Shown: in pieces, positions 23,537 through 31,864 of the stretch
Layout of the letters: each line of letters starts with the position of its first letter
Numbering within the stretch: the first letter of the stretch is position 1
NCBI GenBank assembly: GCA_019635735.1
Contig: JAHBYX010000016.1
Coordinates: 1-39,256, forward strand
Length of the DNA stretch: 39,256 nt
Direction of reading: 5' to 3'
Origin: Mesorhizobium sp.
GTDB taxonomy: Bacteria; Pseudomonadota; Alphaproteobacteria; Rhizobiales; Rhizobiaceae
Program-made: the position numbers and the translations under genes
The notes under the pieces: model-generated
Told to the model about the DNA's origin: nothing
Database searches by the model: none
Seen by the model: the letters and a program-made list of their open reading frames with translations, nothing else

Positions 23537-24579
23537 ACTTCCAGCACTCTCCCGAACAGGACATGCTGCGGGCGTCCTTGGCCGGAACCTTCGCGCGAGG
23601 CGGTGAGGGCACGGTTGCGGCACTCGCAGAGCTTGGCGTATTCGGCCTGCTGGTCGCGCCCGACCGGGGTGGCAGCGGGCTGGGGCTCGTGGAAGCCGCA
23701 ATCGTGCTCCAGGAAGCGGGCAAGGCAGGCGTCGGTGGATCGCTCGCTGAGGCGCTGCTGATGGCCGATCCGCTGGCGCGTGCGATGCCCGACAGGTCGG
23801 CGGACATCCTGGCCGGAAAGCTGACGGTCATCGCGCCGGTTTCCGGGACGCTGCGGCAGGTCGGCAGCCGGATGCGCGGCGCGCTGACCCTCTCGCGGCC
23901 GGAATCCGGGGACTGGATCGCGGCCCCGATCAGCGGAGTAAAGCAGGTGGGGCTCTTGCCTTTCGCCGGGCCCGTGGCAGCCGGCCGCGCCCGCATCGAC
24001 GCCACGGCGGACTCGTGTCAGGTCTCGGTGGACGTGCCGGAGTCCGATATACACGTCGTTGCGGTCGACGCATTTGGCGACAGGTTGGCTATCCTGCGCT
24101 GCGCCGAGCTGCTCGGCGCCGCTGAGCACTGCCTTGCGCTGTCCGTCGCCTATCTCAAGGACCGTCAGCAGTTCGGCCAACCGATCGGCGCCAATCAGGC
24201 GCTGAAGCACATCGCCGCTGACACCTACCTGTCGCTGGAGAACATCCGGGTCGCGGTGGAATATGCCGCTGCCGCCCGGGATGCAGCCGATACGACTCCT
24301 GACGATGAGGCATCTCGCGCGGCTGCGACGGACGCTGTCGAGGTGATGCTCGCCTACGTGCCGCGCGCCGCGCGCGAGATCGCGGAGACAGCTATCCACC
24401 TGCACGGCGGCATCGGCCTCACCTGGGAATACGCGCTTAACGCCTACCTGCGCCGCATTGTCCGCCTCGGCATGGGTCTGGGCGCGGTGTCGTCGCACCA
24501 GCTTGCAATGTTCGAGCGCTTCGCCGAGCCGTCGGCGGCCACCTGCGACATGCCCGAAGCGCAGAGAGGTGCGGCATGA
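23533..24579 (+). CDS. Acyl-CoA dehydrogenase, smaller partner subunit
   Basis: A 348-residue acyl-CoA dehydrogenase-like protein, shorter and more divergent than its neighbour. It keeps the N-terminal helical start (MNFQHSPEQDMLRASLAGTF), the GLLVAPDRGGSGLGLVEAAI segment and the C-terminal helices with KDRQQFGQPIGANQALKH and ETAIHLHGGIGLTWEYALN. The middle is compact and lacks the usual SEPxxGSD motif. This is the pattern of the second subunit in alpha2beta2 dehydrogenases such as those of cholesterol side-chain degradation. Its ATG overlaps the preceding stop, and its own stop overlaps the lactonase start, both ATGA. It is probably inactive alone. Confidence 0.9.
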   Translation: MNFQHSPEQDMLRASLAGTFARGGEGTVAALAELGVFGLLVAPDRGGSGLGLVEAAIVLQEAGKAGVGGSLAEALLMADPLARAMPDRSADILAGKLTVIAPVSGTLRQVGSRMRGALTLSRPESGDWIAAPISGVKQVGLLPFAGPVAAGRARIDATADSCQVSVDVPESDIHVVAVDAFGDRLAILRCAELLGAAEHCLALSVAYLKDRQQFGQPIGANQALKHIAADTYLSLENIRVAVEYAAAARDAADTTPDDEASRAAATDAVEVMLAYVPRAAREIAETAIHLHGGIGLTWEYALNAYLRRIVRLGMGLGAVSSHQLAMFERFAEPSAATCDMPEAQRGAA

Positions 24580-25505
24580 CGACGTCCTATGAGACCACCG
24601 ATCCGGCAGTGCCTCTGTTCCTGCATCACGAGATTCCTGAAGCGATCTTTGCCGACGGGAAATGGAATGAGGGGCCCTGCTATTTCCCCGCATGGCGCAC
24701 GCTGATCTGGTCGGACATCCCCAACGACCGGCTGATGCGCTTCGACGAGATCACCGGCACCGTCAGTGTCTTCCGGGCACAGTCGAACAATGCCAATGGC
24801 AACGCAGCTGACCGCCAGGGACGGCTCGTCACCTGCGAGCACGGTACGCGCCGCGTGACCCGCACCGGACACGACGGCCGTATTACGGTCCTGGCGGACA
24901 GCTTCCGGGGCGGGCGGCTGAACAGCCCCAACGATGTCGTCGTGAAATCGGACGGCACGATCTGGTTCTCGGACCCGAACTACGGGATCAACACCGACTA
25001 TTTCGGCAATCGCGAACCCAGCGAACAGGACGGCGCTCATGTCTACCGCCTGGACCCGGCCAGCGGCCAGCTGGACGCGGTGATCACCACCATGATGCAA
25101 CCGAACGGCCTCGCCTTCACCGCCGACGAGACGAGCTTGTTTGTGGTGGACTCCGCCCGCACGAAGGGGCCCGACCACCCCTGCCACATCCGCCGCTTCG
25201 ATCTTCGCGCCAACGGATTGCTGGCAGATCGCGGTGTCGTGGTGGAAGCCTCGGCCGGTCTCTTCGACGGCATCCGCCTCGATGATGAAGGGCGCATCTG
25301 GGCAGGCGCCGGTGATGGTGTGCACTGCTACTCGCCCGACGGAAGGCTGCTCGGAAAGATCAGGATGGACGCGCCTGTGATCAATTTGTGCTTCGGGGCA
25401 CCCAAGCGCAACATCCTCTACTTGTGCGCGCCAAGGCAGGTGCTGCGGGTACCCGTTCGGGCGCGCGGCATCGACGCGTTCGCGATACCGGCGCCCGGCG
25501 CATGA
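24576..25505 (+). CDS. SMP-30/gluconolactonase-family lactonase
   Basis: A 309-residue beta-propeller of the SMP-30/gluconolactonase/LRE family. Metal ligands expected for the family are visible: Glu32 in KWNEGPCYF, Asn119 in LNSPNDVVV (with Asn177 in MQPNGLAF) and Asp231 in GLFDGIRLDDEG. These enzymes hydrolyse lactones with a divalent metal. In this operon, next to a flavin monooxygenase, it would open a lactone made by Baeyer-Villiger oxidation to a hydroxy acid. No signal peptide is seen, so it is cytoplasmic. It overlaps the dehydrogenase before and the SDR after by 4 nt each. Confidence 0.9.
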   Translation: MTTSYETTDPAVPLFLHHEIPEAIFADGKWNEGPCYFPAWRTLIWSDIPNDRLMRFDEITGTVSVFRAQSNNANGNAADRQGRLVTCEHGTRRVTRTGHDGRITVLADSFRGGRLNSPNDVVVKSDGTIWFSDPNYGINTDYFGNREPSEQDGAHVYRLDPASGQLDAVITTMMQPNGLAFTADETSLFVVDSARTKGPDHPCHIRRFDLRANGLLADRGVVVEASAGLFDGIRLDDEGRIWAGAGDGVHCYSPDGRLLGKIRMDAPVINLCFGAPKRNILYLCAPRQVLRVPVRARGIDAFAIPAPGA

Positions 25506-26275
25506 CGGACGCCACCCCACGCCACCTTCGGCAATCTCCCCCCGCGGACCGGCTCGGCGGTCGGGCGGTGCTGGTCACCGGTGCCGCGCAGGGTATCGGC
25601 CGCGCCATCGCCCGACTGTTTGCGGCGGAGGGCGCGAGGCTCGCGCTCGTCGACCTCAAGGCACGGGAGCTCAAGGACGTCGCCGCCGAGATCGGAGCCG
25701 AGGCTTACGTCTGCGACCTAGGCGACGCGGCCCGGATCGACGGTCTGGTGGAGGCGGCCGTGTCCCGGCTCGGGCACCTCGACGGACTGGTCAACGCCGC
25801 CGGAATCCATTCCGCCGGCTCTGTGGCGGAGATTACCGCCACCCGCTGGCGCGAGGTGATGGCTGTCAATCTGGACGCGCCCTTCCTGCTCTGCCGCGCG
25901 GCCGAGCCTCATCTGCGCGCTTCGGAGGGCTCGACGATCGTCAACCTGTCGTCCGCCACCGGGCTCTCGCCGTTCCCGAACCGGGCCGCCTATGCCACGT
26001 CCAAGGGCGCGCTGATAACGCTCGGCAAGGCGCTGGCGATGGAGTTCGCGCCGGCGATCCGTGTCAATACCCTCTGTCCCGGGCTCATAGACACGCCGAT
26101 GACGGCGCTGCTGCCGAACCACAACCAGCTGCAACAGACGCTGCAGCGCTATGCGCTCGGCAGACTCGGACGCGACGACGAGGTCGCGCAGGCGGCATTG
26201 TTCCTGACTTCGAACGCGTCCTCCTTCATTACCGGCACGACGCTCGCGGTCGATGGCGGACGGACCTTTCACTGA
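25502..26275 (+). CDS. SDR-family oxidoreductase
   Basis: A 257-residue classical SDR: TGAAQGIG (26-33), NAAG (98-101), a serine in NLSSATG (about 150-151), YATSK (Tyr164, Lys168) and the PGLIDTPMTALL segment, ending with the usual TGTTLAVDGG. About 20 residues precede the Rossmann fold. The start at 25502 overlaps the lactonase stop (ATGA). It probably oxidises an alcohol to a ketone that feeds the monooxygenase, or oxidises the hydroxy acid released by the lactonase. Sequence alone does not decide between these steps. Confidence 0.9.
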   Translation: MTDATPRHLRQSPPADRLGGRAVLVTGAAQGIGRAIARLFAAEGARLALVDLKARELKDVAAEIGAEAYVCDLGDAARIDGLVEAAVSRLGHLDGLVNAAGIHSAGSVAEITATRWREVMAVNLDAPFLLCRAAEPHLRASEGSTIVNLSSATGLSPFPNRAAYATSKGALITLGKALAMEFAPAIRVNTLCPGLIDTPMTALLPNHNQLQQTLQRYALGRLGRDDEVAQAALFLTSNASSFITGTTLAVDGGRTFH

Positions 26276-26285
26276 GGAGAACCCG

Positions 26286-28052
26286 ATGAACAGCCCCGTC
26301 CAGTTTGCTGCCGCGGAGCCGGAGCAGTTGCGCCAGATTGCCCAGGACTGGCTGGACCGGTTCAACGGTGCACTCGAACGCGCGGATCAATCCGCCCTCG
26401 AAGACCTGCTGGCTCCGGACGGCTACTGGCGCGACCTGCTGGCGCATCAGTGGGACTTCCGCGCCCTGAAAGGCCCGCAGGACATCGCGTCGACGCTGAT
26501 ACTCGAAGGGCGGGCCAGAGGGGTCCGTGACTTCACGCTACACCCGGATTACAGCGCCCCGAAATTCATGACGCGCTCGGGCCGGAGGGTCCTCGAGGTT
26601 TTCGTTCATTTCCTGACGGCGCTTGGCACTGGCAGCGGCCTTGTCCGGCTGGAGAAGGCACAGGACGGGACATACCGTGCCTGGGGCCTGATGACTTCGC
26701 TTCAGTCGCTCGAATCCTTCCCGGAAGCGATCGGCAAGCATCGTCCCGAACGCGTGAAGGTGAAGGCCGAAGGCGAAAACTGGCTCGACAGGCTGGAGCA
26801 GGACCGCAACTTCGACACTGAGGAGCCGGAGGCGCTGGTGGTCGGCGCGGGACATTCCGGGCTGATGATCGCCGCGCGGCTGAAGGCGATGGGTGCGCGC
26901 ACGCTCGTCATCGAATCCCTGCCGAGGGTCGGCGATATCTGGCGCAACCGCTATCACACGCTGCAGCTCCACAACGAGATCGACACGATCGACTTTCCCT
27001 ATGTCAGCTATCCGCTGACCTGGCCGACCTATGTGCCGAAGGACATGTATGCGGCGTGGATGGAATTCTATGCCCTGGCGATGGAACTGCCGGTCTGGAC
27101 CTCCGTCAGCTTCCTGGGTGCCGAGCGCGACGATGTGGCGGGGAACTGGGCTGTTCGTCTGAAAATGCCCGATGGCGCCGAACGGATCGTCCGGCCGAAG
27201 CACGTCATCATGGCGACGGGGGGTGTGTCGGGACGCAAGAAGATCCCCCAACTGCCCGGTCTCGACCAGTTCGCGGGGACCGTCGCCCATTCGGCCGATG
27301 TCCGGCCGACGGACGAATATCGCGGCAAGCGCGCGATCGTCGTGGGAACCAGCACAAGCGGTCACGACATCGCGCTCGAACTCCATCAGCGCGGTTGCGA
27401 CGTGACAATGGTTCAGCGCAGCCCCACCACCGTCGTCAACATCGACCCGGCGAACCTGATCTACGCCCTCTACAAGGAAGGACGACCCATTGACGAGATC
27501 GACGTGGTCGCGATCGCCAACGATTTCGATGCCACGCTCGCCAGCTATCGCGAGTTCGCCCGCATCGTCGCCGAGATGGACAAGGACCTTCTCGCCGGCC
27601 TCGAACGGGTAGGCTTCCGCACCCACGCGGGCTACATGGGCGGCGGCTATTTCGCCAACTACATCCACCGCGGCGGTGGCTACTACCTCAATGTCGGCGC
27701 GTCGGAATACATCGTCGACGGCCGTATCAAGCTGATCCAGAACGAGCGCATCGCCGCCTACGAACCCCATGGCGCACGGCTGGACGATGGGTCACTGCTT
27801 GAGGCCGACGTCGTCGTGCTGGCCACGGGCTATCACAACCAGGAAGTCGACATTCGCGAGTATTTCGGCGACGAGGTCGCAGACAAGGTGGGCACGGTCT
27901 GGGGCTGGGACGAAGGCGGCGAGATCCGGCGCGCGTGGCGACCGACCGGTCAGGAGGGGCTGTGGATCCAGCTCGGCGGCGTGCCGCAATCCAGGACCTA
28001 TTCGAAATTGCTGGCCTTGCAGATCGTCGCCGAGTTGCGCCAACTCAAATGA
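26286..28052 (+). CDS. Flavin monooxygenase with N-terminal NTF2-like domain (FMO/Baeyer-Villiger-like)
   Basis: A 588-residue two-domain protein. Residues about 10-150 look like an NTF2/SnoaL domain (RFNGALERADQSALEDLLAP, DGYWRDLLAHQWDFR). From about 183 a two-dinucleotide-fold flavoprotein follows: FAD motif VVGAGHSG (185-192), an FMO/BVMO fingerprint-like FAGTVAHSADV (329-339), an NADPH motif VVGTSTSGHD (352-361) and VLATGYHN near residue 515. This is the layout of class B monooxygenases, which oxygenate ketones or carbonyl-type carbons. The ATG at 26286 has GAGGAG upstream; the in-frame 26253 start lies inside the previous gene. As last gene of the operon it probably makes the lactone or hydroxylated substrate consumed by the other enzymes. 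Confidence 0.9.
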   Translation: MNSPVQFAAAEPEQLRQIAQDWLDRFNGALERADQSALEDLLAPDGYWRDLLAHQWDFRALKGPQDIASTLILEGRARGVRDFTLHPDYSAPKFMTRSGRRVLEVFVHFLTALGTGSGLVRLEKAQDGTYRAWGLMTSLQSLESFPEAIGKHRPERVKVKAEGENWLDRLEQDRNFDTEEPEALVVGAGHSGLMIAARLKAMGARTLVIESLPRVGDIWRNRYHTLQLHNEIDTIDFPYVSYPLTWPTYVPKDMYAAWMEFYALAMELPVWTSVSFLGAERDDVAGNWAVRLKMPDGAERIVRPKHVIMATGGVSGRKKIPQLPGLDQFAGTVAHSADVRPTDEYRGKRAIVVGTSTSGHDIALELHQRGCDVTMVQRSPTTVVNIDPANLIYALYKEGRPIDEIDVVAIANDFDATLASYREFARIVAEMDKDLLAGLERVGFRTHAGYMGGGYFANYIHRGGGYYLNVGASEYIVDGRIKLIQNERIAAYEPHGARLDDGSLLEADVVVLATGYHNQEVDIREYFGDEVADKVGTVWGWDEGGEIRRAWRPTGQEGLWIQLGGVPQSRTYSKLLALQIVAELRQLK

Positions 28053-28590
28053 CAATCGCAAGGCGGTCCCCATCCCGGACATAACGCAACAAGCCCTCCG
28101 TCACTGGCTAGATCATCTCAGGTTCGACGGAAGCGAGACTGTGTTTGCGAAGTAGATGCGGCCCGATCGCCTCCAGATTCCGGCCGTAACGTTTATGTCC
28201 GCATTCGGCGAACAGATTGGTTGGTCCGCGTGGCCGGCCTTGAGGGGGCGTTGCAGTCTGGCAGATCCGGGGCCGTCTCTGGACGGGCCGCCTCTGAGGG
28301 CGGGCGACGCAGTTAGCTGTCGTTCTTGAACTGCGAGACCTGCAAGGTTTGCCTGCCCAGTTTCCGAACCCAAATTGGCCGTTTAGGCTTTGCCGTGGGG
28401 ATCCTGACGTGGGCATTCACACGAGTTCGGGAATGGCAGTGAATCCGATCCCGGCCATCGCGTAAAACCTCCGCCGCTGCCTGAGCGAAGACGATACCCG
28501 GCGCATGCATTGGCGTAGCGCCACTGTGGACTGATCGATGACGTCGCCCACTCTGGCGCGGGCGGTGTGGGAAGCGTATATCGAACCGCA
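28053..28590. other. Long stretch with no recognised gene
   Basis: Between the monooxygenase stop and the small membrane ORF. Several open frames on the minus strand lack ribosome binding sites and known motifs. No terminator with a clear stem and T-run is visible after the operon. It may hold the operon's end and a promoter for the downstream small gene. Confidence 0.45.
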
Positions 28591-28992
28591 ATGAACCGTG
28601 ATCCGCATAGCCAGGCACGACGCCCGATGCATTTCGCGTCGGCGCTCGTGATTTGGTTCGCGGCGCTGCTGTCCTTCGGCGGATTGCAGCCTGCGAACTT
28701 TAACCTCGGGCAATCCCCCCAGGCATCGTCCGATGCGGCGCGCGCCATCGACCTCCCGGCTCAGCGCTCGACCGCTCCCAGCCTGCAATCGCGTCTGGCG
28801 CTGCTGTCGGAACGTTCGCTCGAGGCCTTGCCCGCCTCGGGCTTCGACGGGCCGGAAACGGCCGTTCTTCCAGCTCTCCGTCTCGACCTGCCGCTGTATG
28901 TCGCGGCACGTGGCGACGCGCCACTTCCCTCGCTCACACTCTCGGCCCGTCCGGCCGGTTTCCGCGCCCGCGCTCCTCCGATCCTCGCCTGA
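28591..28992 (+). CDS. Small membrane-anchored hypothetical protein upstream of secDF
   Basis: A 133-residue ORF beginning MNRDPHSQARRP, followed by one hydrophobic segment (FASALVIWFAALLSFGG, about residues 15-31) and a proline/alanine-rich tail without motifs. The basic N-terminus before one hydrophobic stretch fits a type II anchor or uncleaved signal. The in-frame GTG at 28567 is an alternative start. It ends 85 nt before the secDF start in the same orientation. No function can be assigned; it might be a shadow, although its composition looks coding. Confidence 0.4.
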   Translation: MNRDPHSQARRPMHFASALVIWFAALLSFGGLQPANFNLGQSPQASSDAARAIDLPAQRSTAPSLQSRLALLSERSLEALPASGFDGPETAVLPALRLDLPLYVAARGDAPLPSLTLSARPAGFRARAPPILA

Positions 28993-29077
28993 CCTCATGC
29001 CGCCCGGTCGGGCGGATCCGCTCAGGCATTCGACGTTGCTGGCCGATACGGCCGCGCGTCCATCGAAGGATCACACC

Positions 29078-31615
29078 ATGCGCACTCCCCGGAGCGTGAT
29101 GTGGGGCTATGCCCTCATCGTCCTCGTCGGCATCATTGCCGCACTTCCCAACCTTTTCACCGCGCGGCAGCTCGCTGCGTTCCCCAACTGGCTGCCCAAG
29201 CACCAGATCACGCTCGGCCTCGACCTGCAGGGCGGGTCGCATCTCGTGCTCGAGGTCGATTCCGCCGCGCTCAGGAAGGACCGGCTCCAGTCGCTGCTCA
29301 ACGATGCCCGCACGGCGCTGCGCAAGGATGGCATCCGGACGGACTCGATCCGGCTCGCGGAAGATTCGGTCGTCGTCGCGGTGACCGATCCTGCGACCCG
29401 CTCCAGGGCCGTCGATTCCTTGACGGCGCTGGCCACGCCGGTGACCGCGATCGGCTTCTCGGCCGGTTCGTCCGACCTTGCGGTCGACGGCACGGATGCC
29501 AGCCAGCCGATAAAGGTCACGCTGACGGACGCCGGGCTGAAGGACCGGCTCGACCGCGCCGTCGAGCAGAGCCTCGAGATCGTGCGCCAGCGGGTCGATC
29601 AGGTTGGCGTCGCCGAGCCGACGATCCAGAGGGTCAATTCCGACCGCATCCTCGTCCAGCTGCCCGGCCTGCAGGATCCGACGCGGCTGCGTCAGCTGCT
29701 CGGCAGCACGGCCAAGATGACCTTCCACATGGTGGCCAATGTCGGCCAGGGCGAGCCGCTGCCGCGCGGCGTATCGATGCTGCCCGATGCCAAGGGCGGC
29801 GGCCAGATGCCGGTCGAGGATCGCGTCGCGCTCGACGGCGAGCGGCTGACGGATGCGCGCGCCGGCTTCGATCAGCAGACCAAGGAGCCGATCGTCTCGT
29901 TCCGCTTCGACAGTCTCGGCGCGCGCCAGTTCGCCGAGATCACGGGTCAGAACGTCGGCCGGCCCTTCGCCATCGTGCTTGACGGCAAGGTGTTGACCGC
30001 GCCCGTCATTCGCGACGCGATCGTCGGCGGTTCCGGCCAGATCAGCGGCAATTTCACCATCGACGAGACGGTGACGCTGGCAGCGCTTCTGCGCTCCGGC
30101 TCGCTGCCGGCGCCGCTGACCGTGATCGAGGAACGCACCGTCGGCCCCGATCTCGGCGGCGACGTGATCAGGATGGGCATCTATACCGGCGTCGCCGGAT
30201 TCGTGGCCGTGACGCTGTTCATGGTCGCGCTCTACGGCATGTGGGGCATGATCGCGAACTTCGCGCTCTTCCTGCATGTGGCGCTCACCTTTGGGGCGCT
30301 CGGCATGCTCGGCGCAACACTGACGCTTCCCGGTATTGCCGGCATCATCCTTGGCATCGGGCTCGGCGTCGACGCCAACATTCTGATCAACGAGCGCATC
30401 CGGGAAGAAACGAAGCGCGGGCTCGGGGCGTTTGCCGCGCTCGACCAGGGCTTCAAGCGGGCCTATTCCACCATCGTCGACGCCAATGCGACTTCGCTGA
30501 TCGTCTCCAGCCTCCTGTTCATGTTCGGGGCCGGGCCGGTGCGCGGCTTCGCGGTGACGATGGTGCTCGGCACGCTGCTCTCGATGTTCACAGCCGTCGC
30601 CGTGACGCGCGTGGTGATGCAGGAAGTGGTGCGGCGACGGAAGCTGAAGACGCTCAGGATCGAGCCGATCGTCCGCTTCTTCCCCGACAAGACGTCGATC
30701 TCGTTCATGAACGGCCGGTTCCTCGGCATCGGCGTGTCGATCTTCCTGTCGCTCGCCTCGATCGGCCTGTTCCTCAGGCCGGGCCTCAACTACGGCATCG
30801 ACTTCAAGGGCGGCATCCAGGCGGAGATCGCAACGTCGCAGCCGGCCGATCTCGGCCTGTTGCGCTCGACTTTGGCCAGCCTCGACCTCGGCGAGGTCGC
30901 GCTGCAGAACGTCGGCGATGCCGACCATGTCCTGATCCGCGTCCAGCGCCAGGATGGTGGCGAAACGGCGCAGACCGCGGCTGTCGAGAAGGTGAAGGCG
31001 GCCGTGCTGAAGCTCGATCCGGGCGTCAAGTTCGAGCGAACCGAAGTCGTCGGGCCGAAGGTCAGCGGCGAACTCGCCCAATCCGGCGTATTGGCGGTGG
31101 TGCTCGCGGCCGCTGCCATGCTTGGCTATATCTGGTGGCGGTTCGAGTGGAACTTCGCCATCGGGGCGATTGCGACGCTGGTGCTCGACACGACCAAGAT
31201 GGTGGGCTTCTTCGCGCTGCTCGGGCTCGACTTCAACCTGACGGCGATCGCCGCACTGCTGACGATCATCGGTTACTCGGTGAACGACAAGGTGGTCGTC
31301 TACGACCGGATGCGGGAGAATCTCAGGGCCTACAAGAAGATGCCGCTGCGCAGCGTCATCGACATGTCGATCAACCAGGTCTTCGCGCGCTGCGTCTACA
31401 CCTCGATCGCGATCCTGCTCTCGATCCTGCCGATGGCGATCTGGGGCGGCAAGGCGGTGGAGAACTTCGCCGTGCCGATGGTGGCCGGCGTGGTGGTGGC
31501 GACGACGTCGTCGATCTTCATCGCCGCGCCCATCCTGCTCTTCCTCGGCGACTGGTGGACGAAGCGCCACCCGAACCGGGCGCTGGAGCCGGACGCGCTG
31601 CCGGCCAAGGGTTGA
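29078..31615 (+). CDS. secDF: Fused protein-export membrane protein SecDF
   Basis: An 845-residue fusion of SecD and SecF. The first membrane segment is near residues 8-27; the SecD signature LGLDLQGGSHLVLEVD follows, then the periplasmic P1 domain with repeated beta patterns (QRVDQVGVAEPTIQRV; SFRFDSLGARQFAEI), and the five further SecD membrane helices including GLGVDANILINERIREE. SecF begins around residue 540 (FFPDKTSISFMNGRFLGIG), with DFKGGIQ and the conserved GYSVNDKVVVYDRMREN. It uses proton motive force to help pull proteins through SecYEG. The ATG 29078 has GAAGGA upstream and the standard N-terminus; the longer in-frame ORF from 28733 overlaps the small ORF and is rejected. No yajC lies beside it. 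Confidence 0.95.
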   Translation: MRTPRSVMWGYALIVLVGIIAALPNLFTARQLAAFPNWLPKHQITLGLDLQGGSHLVLEVDSAALRKDRLQSLLNDARTALRKDGIRTDSIRLAEDSVVVAVTDPATRSRAVDSLTALATPVTAIGFSAGSSDLAVDGTDASQPIKVTLTDAGLKDRLDRAVEQSLEIVRQRVDQVGVAEPTIQRVNSDRILVQLPGLQDPTRLRQLLGSTAKMTFHMVANVGQGEPLPRGVSMLPDAKGGGQMPVEDRVALDGERLTDARAGFDQQTKEPIVSFRFDSLGARQFAEITGQNVGRPFAIVLDGKVLTAPVIRDAIVGGSGQISGNFTIDETVTLAALLRSGSLPAPLTVIEERTVGPDLGGDVIRMGIYTGVAGFVAVTLFMVALYGMWGMIANFALFLHVALTFGALGMLGATLTLPGIAGIILGIGLGVDANILINERIREETKRGLGAFAALDQGFKRAYSTIVDANATSLIVSSLLFMFGAGPVRGFAVTMVLGTLLSMFTAVAVTRVVMQEVVRRRKLKTLRIEPIVRFFPDKTSISFMNGRFLGIGVSIFLSLASIGLFLRPGLNYGIDFKGGIQAEIATSQPADLGLLRSTLASLDLGEVALQNVGDADHVLIRVQRQDGGETAQTAAVEKVKAAVLKLDPGVKFERTEVVGPKVSGELAQSGVLAVVLAAAAMLGYIWWRFEWNFAIGAIATLVLDTTKMVGFFALLGLDFNLTAIAALLTIIGYSVNDKVVVYDRMRENLRAYKKMPLRSVIDMSINQVFARCVYTSIAILLSILPMAIWGGKAVENFAVPMVAGVVVATTSSIFIAAPILLFLGDWWTKRHPNRALEPDALPAKG

Positions 31616-31617
31616 AG

Positions 31618-31657
31618 ACAAAGACCGGCGGCGAATCGCTTCGCCGCCGGTCTTTGT
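31618..31657 (+). terminator. Strong terminator after secDF
   Basis: An 18-bp perfect stem with a 4-nt loop starts 2 nt after the secDF stop; the 3' arm ends in TCTTTGT. Length and position make this a near-certain transcription terminator. Confidence 0.9.
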
Positions 31658-31864
31658 CGATGCCGATTGGCTTAACGCCTTGAGCCCGACGGCAATGTGA
31701 GGAGCGTTCTGGCTCGCTCGGCAGCGCGAACTCTTAGGGTCGACTTAACCCGTCGCCCGCCCACAGCATTGTTACGGGTTCACGCAAGCATGCGAATTGG
31801 CTGGGTTGCGGTTGCCCACGCGTCAGAAGGTGCGGTATTATTCAACCGCAACCAGGTTTCCGTG

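Noticed and set aside
28733..29077. In-frame 115-codon extension of secDF
   Set aside because: SecD proteins start with the first membrane helix right after the ATG at 29078, which has its own ribosome site; the extension is low-complexity and overlaps the small ORF.
28934..31621. 895-codon open frame on the minus strand opposite secDF
   Set aside because: Arg/Glu/His-rich composition typical of an antisense shadow in GC-rich DNA; no motif.
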